Shown here: piece after piece, positions 7,600-17,757 of the stretch | How the letters are laid out: each line of letters begins with the position of its first letter | Numbering within the stretch: position 1 is the first letter of the stretch | NCBI GenBank assembly: GCA_965223465.1 | Contig: OZ245025.1 | Location: 1,860,001 to 1,924,000, forward strand | Direction of reading: 5' to 3' | DNA length: 64,000 nucleotides | Source: JAAELZ01 sp965223465 | GTDB taxonomy: Bacteria > Pseudomonadota > Gammaproteobacteria > Arenicellales > Poriferihabitantaceae | The notes under the pieces: model-generated | What the model saw: only the letters and a program-made list of their open reading frames with translations | The model's database searches: none | Told to the model about the DNA's origin: nothing | Program-made: the position numbers and the translations under genes

Positions 7600-9086
7600 A
7601 GTTTCGACACCGCAACGTGTTCTAGCAGATTCTCCAGCGTAACCCGCATCACATCCAACAACGGGTTGGGCCAGATACCGACCAGTAAAGTAAAGGCAGC
7701 GAGAATCCCCATAAACACCATCTCGCGATTATTTAAATCCAGCAAACCTTCAACGCTTTGTTTGGTGACTGCGCCAAACATCACCCGCTTGACCATCCAC
7801 AAGGTATAGGCGGCACCTAAAATCAGGGTAAGCGCGGCCAAAGCCGCCAACCAGCCGCTAACCTCATAGGCACCCAAAATGACCAAAAACTCACCCACAA
7901 AGCCGGACGTACCGGGTAGGCCCGCGTTCGCCATCGCGAACAAAACAGCAAAAAAAGCAAACTTGGGCATCACCGAAGCAACCCCCCCATAAGCCGCGAT
8001 TTCACGTGAATGCAGCCGATCATAAAGAACACCGACCGCCAGGAACATCGCACCTGAAATAAAGCCGTGCGAAATCATTTGCACCATCGCGCCTTCCAAC
8101 GCCATCTGGTTAAACAGGAAAAAGCCCAGGGTGGCAAACCCCATATGCGAAATAGACGAATAAGCGATTAGCTTTTTCATATCATGTTGCACCAGGGCCA
8201 CGAAGGCGATATAGATAATCGCGATGATGGACAGGGTAATCACGACCGACGCCAGCGCATGGCTGGCATCTGGCACAATGGGCAAGTTAAAGCGCAGAAA
8301 GCCGTAACCACCCATTTTCAACATGATGGCTGCCAAAATAACCGACCCGCCGGTGGGGGCCTCTACGTGAGCATCTGGCAGCCAGGTATGTACAGGAACC
8401 ATCGGCACCTTAACCGCGAAAGCCATGAAAAACGCCAGGAATATCCATTTTTGTGGGCCCATAGGCAGCGCGAGCTGATGGTAATCGGCGATTACAAAAG
8501 AACCGCCAGCCTTGTTGTACAGGTATAAAAATGCCACCAGCATCAGCAAGGAACCCAGCAAGGTGTATAGGAAAAACTTAATCGTTGCGTAGATTCGGTT
8601 CGGCCCACCCCAAATACCGATGATTAAAAACATCGGGATCAACATTACTTCCCAGAATAAATAAAACAGCATCGCATCCTGCGCGGCAAACACCCCGATC
8701 ATCACCCCTTCCATGATCAAAAATGCGGCATAGTATTGCGCGACGCGTTGCTGGATCACTTCCCAACCCGCGATAACCACCACCAGCGTAAGCAGTGTAG
8801 TGAGCAGAATCAAGGGCATCGAAATACCATCAATACCGAGATAATACTGGATATTAAAATAGCGGATCCAATCAGCGCGCTCAACAAACTGCATGGCCGC
8901 GGTGGTTCGATCAAAACCCGTCCAGAGCGGAATGCTCAGAACAAACACGACAATCGATATAACCAGGCTAATCACCCGTACCGTTTGCGCTTGCTCGTCC
9001 CTGGAAAACCATAGCAGTGCCAAGCCACCAAAAATAGGCAACCAAATGAGAATGCTTAACAAAGTGCTACCCATGCCTATACCCAA
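7596..9086 (-). CDS. nuoM: NADH-quinone oxidoreductase subunit M
   Basis: Second antiporter-like proton pump of complex I. The protein has 496 residues, normal length. Recognisable segments are YYLGIDGISMPLILLT, LFWEVMLIPMFLIIGIWGG, KVPMVPVHTWLPDAHVEAP, KKLIAYSSISHMGF and GLPGTSGFVGEF. The conserved membrane glutamate (FWEVML) and the lysine before VPMVPVHTW are present. It overlaps nuoL by about 10 nt upstream and nuoN by 4 nt downstream, indicating tight translational coupling within the operon. Confidence 0.97.
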   Translation of the reverse strand: MGIGMGSTLLSILIWLPIFGGLALLWFSRDEQAQTVRVISLVISIVVFVLSIPLWTGFDRTTAAMQFVERADWIRYFNIQYYLGIDGISMPLILLTTLLTLVVVIAGWEVIQQRVAQYYAAFLIMEGVMIGVFAAQDAMLFYLFWEVMLIPMFLIIGIWGGPNRIYATIKFFLYTLLGSLLMLVAFLYLYNKAGGSFVIADYHQLALPMGPQKWIFLAFFMAFAVKVPMVPVHTWLPDAHVEAPTGGSVILAAIMLKMGGYGFLRFNLPIVPDASHALASVVITLSIIAIIYIAFVALVQHDMKKLIAYSSISHMGFATLGFFLFNQMALEGAMVQMISHGFISGAMFLAVGVLYDRLHSREIAAYGGVASVMPKFAFFAVLFAMANAGLPGTSGFVGEFLVILGAYEVSGWLAALAALTLILGAAYTLWMVKRVMFGAVTKQSVEGLLDLNNREMVFMGILAAFTLLVGIWPNPLLDVMRVTLENLLEHVAVSKL

Positions 9087-11059
9087 ATCGCAAGCGCGAT
9101 AAGCACAACCAGACCAATAATCATTGAAAAGGCGTAGTGATAAATATAACCGGTTTGCATGCGGCGCAATTGACCCGAAATCGCGTCAACCACTCTGGCG
9201 CTTCCGTTGACCATACCATTGTCAATCAAACCTGCATCAATGTACTTCCACAAACGCTTGCCAATGCCAACCACTCCGTCGGCAAAAACTGCTTGATTAA
9301 ACTCGTCGATATAATATTTATTCTGCAAGAGCCGCGTGATCGGCCCAAAAGCGTTTGCGATTTTACCGGGTAAACTTGGCACCGCGATGTAGCACACCCA
9401 AGCAAAAATAATACCCGCAAGCGCCAGCCAGAATGGTGGTGCGCTGATTCCGTGCATCATATTTGACATCACCAATGCCATACCGTGCGCACCATGGGCA
9501 TTGTGCCTAAGTTCTTCGATGGCGTTATGCCCATGTGCGACGAAAATGGAATTACCAAAAAAGTCGCCAAATACCATCGGCTCGATATACATCGCGCCAG
9601 CAATAATAGAGGGAATGGCCAGCGCCACCAGTGGCCAGATCACCACACCCGGCGACTCTTTCAGGCCATGACGCGTATGTTCGTCCGCGCGCGTTTTACC
9701 GTGAAATGTCATGAATATCAGACGGAATGAATAAAATGCAGTCACGAACACACCCAGTAATACTGCCCAATACGCGTAGCCTGAACCGGTAATATTGCTG
9801 GCGTGCACTGCTTCAATAATTGAGTCCTTCGAGAAAAAACCAGCGAACGGTGGAATCCCGGCCAAGGCCAGTGAGCCAATCACCATGGTAATATAAGTGA
9901 TCGGCATGATCGATTTGAGCCCGCCCATTTTGCGCATATCCTGCTCGTGATGCATCGCGATGATGACCGACCCCGCGCCCAAAAACAGTAAGGCTTTAAA
10001 AAAGGCGTGGGTACCTAAATGAAAAATCGCGACTTGATATGCCGATGCACCCAGTGCAACCGTCATATAACCCAGTTGCGACAGCGTTGAATACGCGACC
10101 ACGCGTTTAATATCATTTTGCACCAAGCCAATGAGCGCCATGAAGATGGCCGTGGTTGCACCAATTACCAGCACCACTGACAAGGCCGTTTCAGACCATT
10201 CGAACAACGGGGACATGCGAGCGACCATGAAAATGCCCGCGGTCACCATCGTCGCTGCGTGGATCAATGCCGATATGGGTGTCGGACCCTCCATCGAATC
10301 AGGCAACCAAACATGCAAGGGTACCTGCGCGGATTTTCCCATGGCACCAACGAACAGTAACAGGCAAATCAGTGTGAGCCAGTGCATATTTCCAAAAGGC
10401 GTCGCAAGGGAGGCGTCCTTGACGGATTCGGCCTGACCAAATACCGCTGCATAATCCACCGAGCCGAAAACATACAAAACCCCAGCGATCCCAAGTAAGA
10501 ATCCAAAATCGCCTATCCGGTTAACTAAAAATGCCTTCATATTGGCGAACACTGCGGTCTCTCGTTGATGCCAGAAACCGATGAGCAGATACGACACCAG
10601 ACCCACCGCTTCCCAGCCAAAAAATAACTGCAGGAAGTTGTTCGACATCACCAGCATCAGCATGGAAAAAGTGAACAGGGAAATATAGGCAAAAAAGCGT
10701 TGATAACCCGGGTCATCATGCATATAGCCGATGGTGTAAATATGCACCATAAACGAGACAAAGCTCACCACAACCATCATGGTGGCGGTGAGCGGATCAA
10801 TCAAAAAGCCAATATCAAATGATATACCGCCGCTTAGTGCCCAGGTATAGACTGCGCCGTTATAATGATTGCCCGCCTGCACATCCAAATAGACCACAAC
10901 GGATAGAACGAACGCAATGGCGACGCCAATAATGGTGACCCAATGCGCGCCTTTACGCCCGATAATATGCCCCGCAAAGCCCGCAATAATAGCGCCCAGC
11001 AAGCAGATCAGCGGAATAATCAGGTAAATGGTGGGAGATAAATTCGTCATATCGATCAC
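9077..11059 (-). CDS. nuoL: NADH-quinone oxidoreductase subunit L
   Basis: Largest antiporter-like subunit, at the distal end of the membrane arm, with the long lateral helix near the C-terminus. The 660 residues fit the family. Landmarks are VSFMVHIYTIGYMHDDPGYQRFFAY, FGWEAVGLVSYLLIGFW, KSAQVPLHVWLPDSMEGPTP and KRVVAYSTLSQLGYM. Start choice is open: the GTG at 11059 is one base after the nuoK stop and four bases from an AAGGA site, while the ATG at 11050 is too far from that site for normal initiation. I list the GTG. Confidence 0.96.
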   Translation of the reverse strand: MIDMTNLSPTIYLIIPLICLLGAIIAGFAGHIIGRKGAHWVTIIGVAIAFVLSVVVYLDVQAGNHYNGAVYTWALSGGISFDIGFLIDPLTATMMVVVSFVSFMVHIYTIGYMHDDPGYQRFFAYISLFTFSMLMLVMSNNFLQLFFGWEAVGLVSYLLIGFWHQRETAVFANMKAFLVNRIGDFGFLLGIAGVLYVFGSVDYAAVFGQAESVKDASLATPFGNMHWLTLICLLLFVGAMGKSAQVPLHVWLPDSMEGPTPISALIHAATMVTAGIFMVARMSPLFEWSETALSVVLVIGATTAIFMALIGLVQNDIKRVVAYSTLSQLGYMTVALGASAYQVAIFHLGTHAFFKALLFLGAGSVIIAMHHEQDMRKMGGLKSIMPITYITMVIGSLALAGIPPFAGFFSKDSIIEAVHASNITGSGYAYWAVLLGVFVTAFYSFRLIFMTFHGKTRADEHTRHGLKESPGVVIWPLVALAIPSIIAGAMYIEPMVFGDFFGNSIFVAHGHNAIEELRHNAHGAHGMALVMSNMMHGISAPPFWLALAGIIFAWVCYIAVPSLPGKIANAFGPITRLLQNKYYIDEFNQAVFADGVVGIGKRLWKYIDAGLIDNGMVNGSARVVDAISGQLRRMQTGYIYHYAFSMIIGLVVLIALAIWV

Positions 11060-11060
11060 A

Positions 11061-11366
11061 TCATCCTTTTAACGAATCAAGATCGGTCACATTAATCGTG
11101 GCCCGATTACGAAACAGGACAATCAAGATGGCCAGACCAATCGCGGCTTCCGCAGCAGCAACGGTTAAAATAAAAAATACGAACACCTGCCCACTCAAAT
11201 CATTTAGAAATGCTGAAAATGCTACAAAATTTATATTGACCGCCAGTAGCAACAACTCAATCGACATCAAAATAATCAACAGATTTTTCCGATTTAGAAA
11301 TATCCCCACAATCGAAATCGCAAACAAAATTGCGCTCAGGGTTAAATAGTGCGCCAGAGGAATCAT
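11061..11366 (-). CDS. nuoK: NADH-quinone oxidoreductase subunit K
   Basis: Small membrane subunit (MrpC-like, three membrane spans) that carries two conserved glutamates of the proton path. The protein is 101 residues. The pattern IGIFLNRKNLLIILMSIELLLLAVN, with a glutamate in the second span, and AAEAAIGLAILIVLFR, with one in the third, is diagnostic. The start overlaps nuoJ by 4 nt and the stop is one base before the nuoL start. Confidence 0.97.
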   Translation of the reverse strand: MIPLAHYLTLSAILFAISIVGIFLNRKNLLIILMSIELLLLAVNINFVAFSAFLNDLSGQVFVFFILTVAAAEAAIGLAILIVLFRNRATINVTDLDSLKG

Positions 11367-11983
11367 GACCCTTCCTCGCTCGCCCGCGGTTCTGATTTCA
11401 AATCAACTACTTTCAGCCGATCTTGTTTGCGCACCACCACCTGCGTAGCCGGGTTCACGGCCTTGTTTTTCTCGGTGCGTTTACGATGTGTCAGGGCAAT
11501 CGCGGCAATCATGGCCACCAGCAGTATCAGCGCGGCTAATTCGAACACCAGTACATAGTCAGTATACAAAACCTGACCCAGCGCTTTAGTGTTTGAATAA
11601 TCTGCACCAATTTTTTGTACCCCTGCAAACTGTTCGCCGCTGAAAGTTCCGTTCATGACAAAAGCGATTTGCGCTACCAATACCAGCGCGATCAACGCAC
11701 CGATGGGCAAATAGCGTGTGAAACCTGCACGCATTACCGCCATATCAATATCCAGCATCATTACGACAAACAAAAACAACACCATCACCGCACCGACATA
11801 GACCAGCACCAATACAATGGCGAGAAATTCTGCCTGCAGGGTCAGCCATACCCCGGCCGCACCGACAAAAGCCAACACCAAAGATAACGCGGCTTTCACC
11901 GGGTTCTTAATCGTGACCACCGTACCCGCCGCCAGCACCACAATGGCGGCAAAAAAGTAAAATGTGAGTTGGTAGAAAGTCAT
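11363..11983 (-). CDS. nuoJ: NADH-quinone oxidoreductase subunit J
   Basis: Membrane subunit of complex I with five predicted spans and the pi-bulge helix region VLVYVGAVMVLFLFVVMM. The 206-residue length is normal. The C-terminal 40 residues are hydrophilic and basic, then acidic, and presumably face the cytoplasm. It sits between nuoI (14 nt away) and nuoK (4-nt overlap). Confidence 0.97.
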   Translation of the reverse strand: MTFYQLTFYFFAAIVVLAAGTVVTIKNPVKAALSLVLAFVGAAGVWLTLQAEFLAIVLVLVYVGAVMVLFLFVVMMLDIDMAVMRAGFTRYLPIGALIALVLVAQIAFVMNGTFSGEQFAGVQKIGADYSNTKALGQVLYTDYVLVFELAALILLVAMIAAIALTHRKRTEKNKAVNPATQVVVRKQDRLKVVDLKSEPRASEEGS

Positions 11984-11997
11984 TTTATGCAGGCTAT

Positions 11998-12489
11998 TTA
12001 TCGGTGATATTGAATATCCTGCTTACGATTAGCGGCAATCGACGCTTCGCGCTTATCACCGATGGCCAACAACTGTTGTTTATCGATCACCCGCTCGGTT
12101 GACGGGTCTTCCATATGAAACTCATGAATATCGGTCATCACGATAGCATCGACCGGGCAGGCCTCTTCACAAAACCCACAGTAGATGCATTTAAACAAGT
12201 CTATATCGTAACGCTCGGTCCGCCGTTCACCATTGGGTAGTTCTTTCGACTCGATGGTAATCGCCAGGGCCGGACAAACGGCTTCGCACAATTTACAGGC
12301 AATACAACGTTCTGATCCATCTTCATAGCGACGTTGCGCGTGCAAGCCACGAAAGCGCACCGATTTAGGTGTCTTCTCCTCCGGATACATGATGGTCAGT
12401 TTTTTAGTAAACATATGCCGACCAGTCACGCTTAAACCTTGACACAACTCATACAAGGTGAAGGATTTTATAAATTGCATAATGCTCAT
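11998..12489 (-). CDS. nuoI: NADH-quinone oxidoreductase subunit I
   Basis: Peripheral-arm subunit holding clusters N6a and N6b. The 163-residue protein has two canonical 4Fe-4S motifs, CIACKLCEAVCP and CIYCGFCEEACP. The N-terminus is amphipathic and would contact the membrane arm (MQFIKSFTLYEL). The ATG at 12489 has a good ribosome site, GGAGGGAGAG. It lies 12 nt downstream of nuoH. Confidence 0.98.
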   Translation of the reverse strand: MSIMQFIKSFTLYELCQGLSVTGRHMFTKKLTIMYPEEKTPKSVRFRGLHAQRRYEDGSERCIACKLCEAVCPALAITIESKELPNGERRTERYDIDLFKCIYCGFCEEACPVDAIVMTDIHEFHMEDPSTERVIDKQQLLAIGDKREASIAANRKQDIQYHR

Positions 12490-12501
12490 ATTCTCTCCCT
12501 C

Positions 12502-13560
12502 CTACCTGAAAATAAAATCAAATGGGGTGTAAAACCGGGCTACGCCGATTACCGCGATCCAGACCAGGGTTACCGGGATTAATACTTTCCAACCCAACCG
12601 CATGATCTGATCGTAGCGATAGCGCGGAAAAGTTGCGCGAAACCATAAAAAGAAAAATGCGACAAAGGCGGCCTTCGCAAAAAACCAGGCAAAACCCGGT
12701 ATGTAAGTAAAAGGCGCTGCATCCACAGGTGGGTGCCAGCCACCCAAGAATAGCAGGGCTGTCAGGGTTGCGATTAAAATCATATTGGCGTATTCGGCCA
12801 GGAAAAAGACCGCGAAGGTCATTCCCGAATATTCAACGTGAAAACCCGCCACAATTTCTGATTCACCTTCGGCTACATCAAATGGTGCACGATTGGTTTC
12901 GGCCACACCGGAGATAAAATACACCAAAAACAAGGGTAATAACGGCAGCCAGTACCACTGCCAAAATCCACCCGACTGCGCCAGCACGATCTCTCTCAAG
13001 TTTAATGAACCCGCGCACATCAGCACCCCAACCAACGCAAAACCCATGGCGATTTCATAAGCAACAATTTGTGCCGCCGAGCGCATCGCACCTAAAAATG
13101 CATATTTGGAGTTAGAAGCCCAACCCGCGATGATAATGCCGTATACGCCCATCGATGTCAGCGCCAAAACATACAACAAACTGGCATCAATATCGGCCAA
13201 TACCAACTCATCGGTGAAGGGCATAACCGCCCAGGCAGCCAGTGCCGGGCCAATAGATAAAAGTGGCGCGCCGAGGAACAGATATTTATTCGATTGGCTC
13301 GGGATGATGATCTCTTTGAACATCAACTTGACCGCATCGGCGATTGGCTGCAGCCAACCTTTCGGCCCAACCCGGTTCGGCCCAACGCGCACCTGCATAT
13401 AGCCGATCAACTTGCGCTCGGCATAGGTGAAATAGGCCACACAGAGCATCAACGGAACCAATATTGCAATGATTTTCCACAAAATCCAGGTGGTCGCGAG
13501 CAACCATTCGGGCAGAAAATCGAAAGTGCTATACAACCAGTTATGCAACCAATCAACCAT
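12502..13560 (-). CDS. nuoH: NADH-quinone oxidoreductase subunit H
   Basis: Membrane subunit at the junction with the peripheral arm; forms the quinone-access chamber. The protein has 352 residues with eight predicted spans. Conserved stretches include AYFTYAERKLIGYMQVRVGPNRVG, GVYGIIIAGWASNSKYA, FLVYFISGVAETNRAPFD and EGESEIVAGFHVEYSG, the last rich in the conserved acidic residues that line the quinone cavity. Start and nuoG stop overlap by one base. Confidence 0.98.
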   Translation of the reverse strand: MVDWLHNWLYSTFDFLPEWLLATTWILWKIIAILVPLMLCVAYFTYAERKLIGYMQVRVGPNRVGPKGWLQPIADAVKLMFKEIIIPSQSNKYLFLGAPLLSIGPALAAWAVMPFTDELVLADIDASLLYVLALTSMGVYGIIIAGWASNSKYAFLGAMRSAAQIVAYEIAMGFALVGVLMCAGSLNLREIVLAQSGGFWQWYWLPLLPLFLVYFISGVAETNRAPFDVAEGESEIVAGFHVEYSGMTFAVFFLAEYANMILIATLTALLFLGGWHPPVDAAPFTYIPGFAWFFAKAAFVAFFFLWFRATFPRYRYDQIMRLGWKVLIPVTLVWIAVIGVARFYTPFDFIFR

Positions 13561-15980
13561 CAGCGAGCCTCAATCGTAATCGCATCAAGCCCACTCAATG
13601 CGGAAGTTTCATGAAACCCGGCGGGAATGAAAGCCTGGTTATCAGCCAATCTATCATCCAGCGCCAACGGTAATTTGATTTTGCGTTTTCCCTGCTGTAC
13701 CCGAACGTTTTGACCGGCCTGCAAACCCAAACGACTCATGGTCTTTGCGTTAAGACCCACCACCGGTGCGGGGTTATCTGCGGTTTGCTGCAAAGCATTT
13801 GCATGCCGTAATGTGGCATCCAGCCGATACATCGGCGTTTCAACATGACGATATACTGCGGCATCGTCCAGCTGTACTGGAATATCATTTACCAGTGCAC
13901 CACGTTGCGAGACGATTTGCTCATCGCCCAATACAAAATCATCGCGCACATCCGCCAGATCAACGTGCTCAAATCCGTCAAGTTCTAGATAATTCGCCAG
14001 CACACGCAAAACTTTCCAACCAGGGCGTGCTTCGCCTTTAGGCTTGGCTGCCGCTCTGCTCAATTGCACCCGGCCTTCGCAGTTGATATAGGTTCCGCTA
14101 TTTTCGGCATAGGTCGCAATGGGCAGCAATACATCTGCATAATTCATTGCCTCATCACTGACAAAAGCCGCACATTGCACCACAAAATCTGCCGCCTCCA
14201 GTGATTGTAAGGCCTCACCAGAACGATGCGCATCTAGCCCCGGCTCAACCCCATACAATAAATAAGCATTGAGGGTATCTGATAACATACGTTTGGCGTT
14301 CAGACCGGTCTCTGCCACGGTTTCGGCGTGTTCAGCACGATGCGGAATGCATCCCGCAATCCAGGCCCCCGCTGCATTCGCTTCGGGCAATTTGACCAGC
14401 TTGGCTCCGGTTTGCTGACATATCCAGTCAGCAATGGCGGCGACGGTACTCGCCTCGAAATGATTAATCGCACCCTGGCCAATGATCACGGCTTTATTTG
14501 CATCATCACCCCGGAGCAATGACTTGGCGATCGCACGCTCTGCGTCGTCCGGGTTAGATGCGCGTGCGTTAATTGCCGCATCCAAGCTCACACCCGCTTG
14601 CGCTGCAATCTCGCTGGCAACATTCGCGATACTTTGGGCTAAATCTTTTGCTGTAACTTGCTTATTCGTCACTAACGGGAAGTTAAAATCATAATCCAGC
14701 AGATTGATTGCGCTGATTTGTGCACCGTTTTTTACCACTGCCTGGCGCAGGTACAAACCCAACAAGGGTTGTTCCTTACGAATATTCGAACCGAGCAACA
14801 ATGCCGCATCAAGTGATTCAAATTGGGCAATCGGCAGCTCACTGCCAGGATAAAGTGGTGCTACAAAATCATCCCGAAAATCTTCCTGACGCAGGCGATG
14901 ATCAATATTACTCGAGCCCAACGTACGCATCAATTTTTGGAGTAAAAATAACTCCTCCACACTTGCCGATGCACAACCTAAAGCGCCCATTTTCTCGGCA
15001 CCATAACGTTTTTTCACTGTGTTTAAGCCCGTCGCAGCATGTCTTAGCGCGGTATCCCATTCAACTTCCTGCCAGCCGTGTTGATCTTTGATCATGGGGC
15101 GCGTCAAGCGCGTATCTGCATGGACGGCTTCATAGCTAAAGCGATCTCGGTCTGCGAGCCAACAGGCGTTAACCTCATCGTTTTCACGTACCACGGTACG
15201 CTTTATTTCACCGCGTAAGGTTTGAACACTCAAATTCGTGCCCACACAGTCATGGGGGCTGATCATCGAGTGATTTTGCATTTCCCAAACCCGCGCCGCG
15301 TATTTTGATGGCTTTGCGGTCAGCGCGCCAACCGGACACAATTCGATCACATTGCCGGATATTTCTGAATTAACTGAATCGTTCAAAAATGCACCGACCT
15401 CTGCCGCCGGGTTATCCGTGGATTGCTCGTCTGGGAAGGTGCGAATCTTGGAATCTTCACCACGCCCCATCATGCCCAGCTCCATCACCCCAGCAATCTC
15501 CTCACCAAAGCGCACGCAACGCGTACAGTGAATGCAGCGGGTCATCCAGGTAGCGATCAAGGGCCCGATATCCGGGTTATTTACCTGTCGCTTGGATTCG
15601 CGATACCGTGACGCATTGGCACCGTAATCAAGTGATTGTTCCTGCAACGGGCATTCCCCCCCCTGGTCACAGATCGGGCAATCCAGTGGATGATTGATGA
15701 GTAAAAACTCCATAGTGCCATTTTGCGCAGTCCGAGCCACTTCTGACTGGGTTTGTACCACCATGCCATCATTTACTGGGGTTGCACAAGCCGGTAGCGG
15801 TTTCGGTGCTTTTTCAACCTCGACCAGACACATCCGGCAATTAGCGGCCACCGAGAGCTTGGGATGATAACAAAAACGCGGAATATGGATGCCCGCCTGA
15901 TCGGTCACTTCGATCAACATCTGCCCGGGCTTAGCTGCAAGCTTTTGGCCGTCAACCTCAATGTGAATCGTATCGCTCAT
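13560..15980 (-). CDS. nuoG: NADH-quinone oxidoreductase subunit G
   Basis: Large iron-sulfur subunit of the NADH-oxidising module. The 806 residues begin with a ferredoxin-like 2Fe-2S domain (FCYHPKLSVAANCRMCLVE). The His/Cys 4Fe-4S site is HPLDCPICDQGGECPLQ, followed by CIHCTRCVRFG and NVIELCPVGAL. The C-terminal half is a molybdopterin-oxidoreductase-like fold with no evidence of bound molybdenum, as in other complex I enzymes. It lies two bases after nuoF. Confidence 0.97.
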   Translation of the reverse strand: MSDTIHIEVDGQKLAAKPGQMLIEVTDQAGIHIPRFCYHPKLSVAANCRMCLVEVEKAPKPLPACATPVNDGMVVQTQSEVARTAQNGTMEFLLINHPLDCPICDQGGECPLQEQSLDYGANASRYRESKRQVNNPDIGPLIATWMTRCIHCTRCVRFGEEIAGVMELGMMGRGEDSKIRTFPDEQSTDNPAAEVGAFLNDSVNSEISGNVIELCPVGALTAKPSKYAARVWEMQNHSMISPHDCVGTNLSVQTLRGEIKRTVVRENDEVNACWLADRDRFSYEAVHADTRLTRPMIKDQHGWQEVEWDTALRHAATGLNTVKKRYGAEKMGALGCASASVEELFLLQKLMRTLGSSNIDHRLRQEDFRDDFVAPLYPGSELPIAQFESLDAALLLGSNIRKEQPLLGLYLRQAVVKNGAQISAINLLDYDFNFPLVTNKQVTAKDLAQSIANVASEIAAQAGVSLDAAINARASNPDDAERAIAKSLLRGDDANKAVIIGQGAINHFEASTVAAIADWICQQTGAKLVKLPEANAAGAWIAGCIPHRAEHAETVAETGLNAKRMLSDTLNAYLLYGVEPGLDAHRSGEALQSLEAADFVVQCAAFVSDEAMNYADVLLPIATYAENSGTYINCEGRVQLSRAAAKPKGEARPGWKVLRVLANYLELDGFEHVDLADVRDDFVLGDEQIVSQRGALVNDIPVQLDDAAVYRHVETPMYRLDATLRHANALQQTADNPAPVVGLNAKTMSRLGLQAGQNVRVQQGKRKIKLPLALDDRLADNQAFIPAGFHETSALSGLDAITIEAR

Positions 15981-15982
15981 GC

Positions 15983-17257
15983 TCAGGCCGCCTGTGATTT
16001 GAGTGCCGGTATTTTGGCTTCAAACTCATGTCGATAGTGTTTTAAAAAGCTTTGCACCGGCCATGCTGCGGCATCACCCAAGGCGCAGATAGTGCGTCCT
16101 TCAATACGGTTAGCCACATCCAATAAAGTATCCAGATCCTCTGCTTCGCCTTTCCCGCTGTTAATACGCTTGATAATTCGATACAACCAGCCCGTACCCT
16201 CTCGGCAGGGTGTACATTGCCCACAGGATTCTTCATGGTAAAAATACGCTAGTCGCTCAAGCGCGGACACCATGCAAGTGGTTTCGTCCATCACAATCAC
16301 AGAACCTGCACCCACCGCCGAACCGATGCCCGCTAGTGAATCATAATCCATATTGGCCTCTAGCATGATGTCGGCCGGCACAACGGGCACCGACGAGCCG
16401 CCAGGAATAACCGCTTTTAGCTTGCGCCCCTTCCAAACGCCACCCGCCATATCGAGCAATTCTTTAAATGGAATGCCCATCGGCACCTCGAAATTTCCCG
16501 GCTTTTCAACATGACCGGAGACCGAAAATATTTTCGTCCCGCCGGAGTTTTTTACCCCCAGATCATGAAACCATTTCCCTCCGCGACGCATGATTGTGGG
16601 TACCGATGCCAGGGTTTCGGTGTTGTTAATCGTCGTTGGGCAACCATATAAGCCGTAGTTTGCCGGAAATGGTGGCTTATAGCGCGGCTGACCTTTTTTG
16701 CCTTCGATGGATTCCAGCAAGGCGGTCTCTTCGCCGCATATGTACGCACCTGCACCGAGATGCACCTGGATGTCGAAATCCATCCCGCTTCCAAGAATAT
16801 CCTTACCCAGATATCCCGCTTCGCGTGCCTCTGCCAATGCTTGCTCAAATCGCGCAATCGGTTCGGTGAATTCTCCACGAATATAGTTGTAACCCCCAGA
16901 GCACCCCATGGTATAGCCCGCGATGATCATTCCTTCAATCACCGCATGCGGGTTGAATCGCAATATATCTCTGTCTTTGCAGGTACCAGGCTCACCTTCG
17001 TCCGAATTACATACAATATAGCTTGGGCCCTCACAATCACGCGGCATAAAACTCCACTTGATGCCAGGAGGAAAGCCAGCTCCACCCCGTCCTCTTAAGT
17101 TAGAGGTTTTAAGCGTTTCGAGAATCTCACCCGGATCGGTTTGTTCTTTGAGTATTTTTTCAATCGCAAAATAACCCTGCTGGTTTTTGTATGCGTCAAG
17201 CGTCCAGGGCTTTTCTATACCAGGTAGGGGCAGACAAACGAAAATCTGTTCTGTCAT
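15983..17257 (-). CDS. nuoF: NADH-quinone oxidoreductase subunit F
   Basis: Subunit that binds NADH and FMN and carries cluster N3. The 424-residue protein shows the nucleotide site NLRGRGGAGFPPGIKW, the FMN-binding region CNSDEGEPGTCKDRDI, GAGAYICGEETALLESIEG, and the 4Fe-4S motif SCGQCTPCREGTGW with a fourth cysteine downstream (TICALGDAAAWP). Overlaps nuoE by 4 nt. Confidence 0.98.
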   Translation of the reverse strand: MTEQIFVCLPLPGIEKPWTLDAYKNQQGYFAIEKILKEQTDPGEILETLKTSNLRGRGGAGFPPGIKWSFMPRDCEGPSYIVCNSDEGEPGTCKDRDILRFNPHAVIEGMIIAGYTMGCSGGYNYIRGEFTEPIARFEQALAEAREAGYLGKDILGSGMDFDIQVHLGAGAYICGEETALLESIEGKKGQPRYKPPFPANYGLYGCPTTINNTETLASVPTIMRRGGKWFHDLGVKNSGGTKIFSVSGHVEKPGNFEVPMGIPFKELLDMAGGVWKGRKLKAVIPGGSSVPVVPADIMLEANMDYDSLAGIGSAVGAGSVIVMDETTCMVSALERLAYFYHEESCGQCTPCREGTGWLYRIIKRINSGKGEAEDLDTLLDVANRIEGRTICALGDAAAWPVQSFLKHYRHEFEAKIPALKSQAA

Positions 17258-17757
17258 GTACCTGCCTCCGCTTGAACAAGCGTGGAATCGGCAATCGACT
17301 CCAGCAACTCATCAATTTTCTCTGGGGTCAGGTGCTCGATGTAATCCTTGTTCAGCTGCAACATGGGGGCCCCCACACAGGCCCCGAGGCACTCCACTTC
17401 TTTCAGACCAACTTTGCCGTCGGGCGTCACTTCGCCTAATTTCACGCCCAATCGCTGCTCAAGCCGCGCAACGATATCGTCCGAGCCACGCAACATACAG
17501 GAAATATTAGTGCAAACCTTGATTTGGGTGGCACCACACGCCTGATGTTCATACATCGAGTAAAATGTCGCGACTTCATACGCGCGCATTGATGGTACAC
17601 CGACAATCTGCGCAATATATTCGATCAAGCCACTGGTCAGGTGACCTTTTTCTTCTTGCGCGATGGTCAACGCGGCCATAATGACCGACGCACGTTTATC
17701 CGCCGGGTATTTGAGTGCTTCTTGCTCGATCTGGTCAAGTGCAGCCTGGCTTAACAT
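17254..17757 (-). CDS. nuoE: NADH-quinone oxidoreductase subunit E
   Basis: Thioredoxin-like 2Fe-2S subunit (cluster N1a) of the NADH module. The protein has 167 residues. The four ligands lie in VCTNISCMLRG and ECLGACVGAPML. The N-terminal helical part (LKYPADKRASVIMAALTIAQEEKGHL) is typical. It overlaps nuoD by one base and nuoF by four. Confidence 0.97.
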   Translation of the reverse strand: MLSQAALDQIEQEALKYPADKRASVIMAALTIAQEEKGHLTSGLIEYIAQIVGVPSMRAYEVATFYSMYEHQACGATQIKVCTNISCMLRGSDDIVARLEQRLGVKLGEVTPDGKVGLKEVECLGACVGAPMLQLNKDYIEHLTPEKIDELLESIADSTLVQAEAGT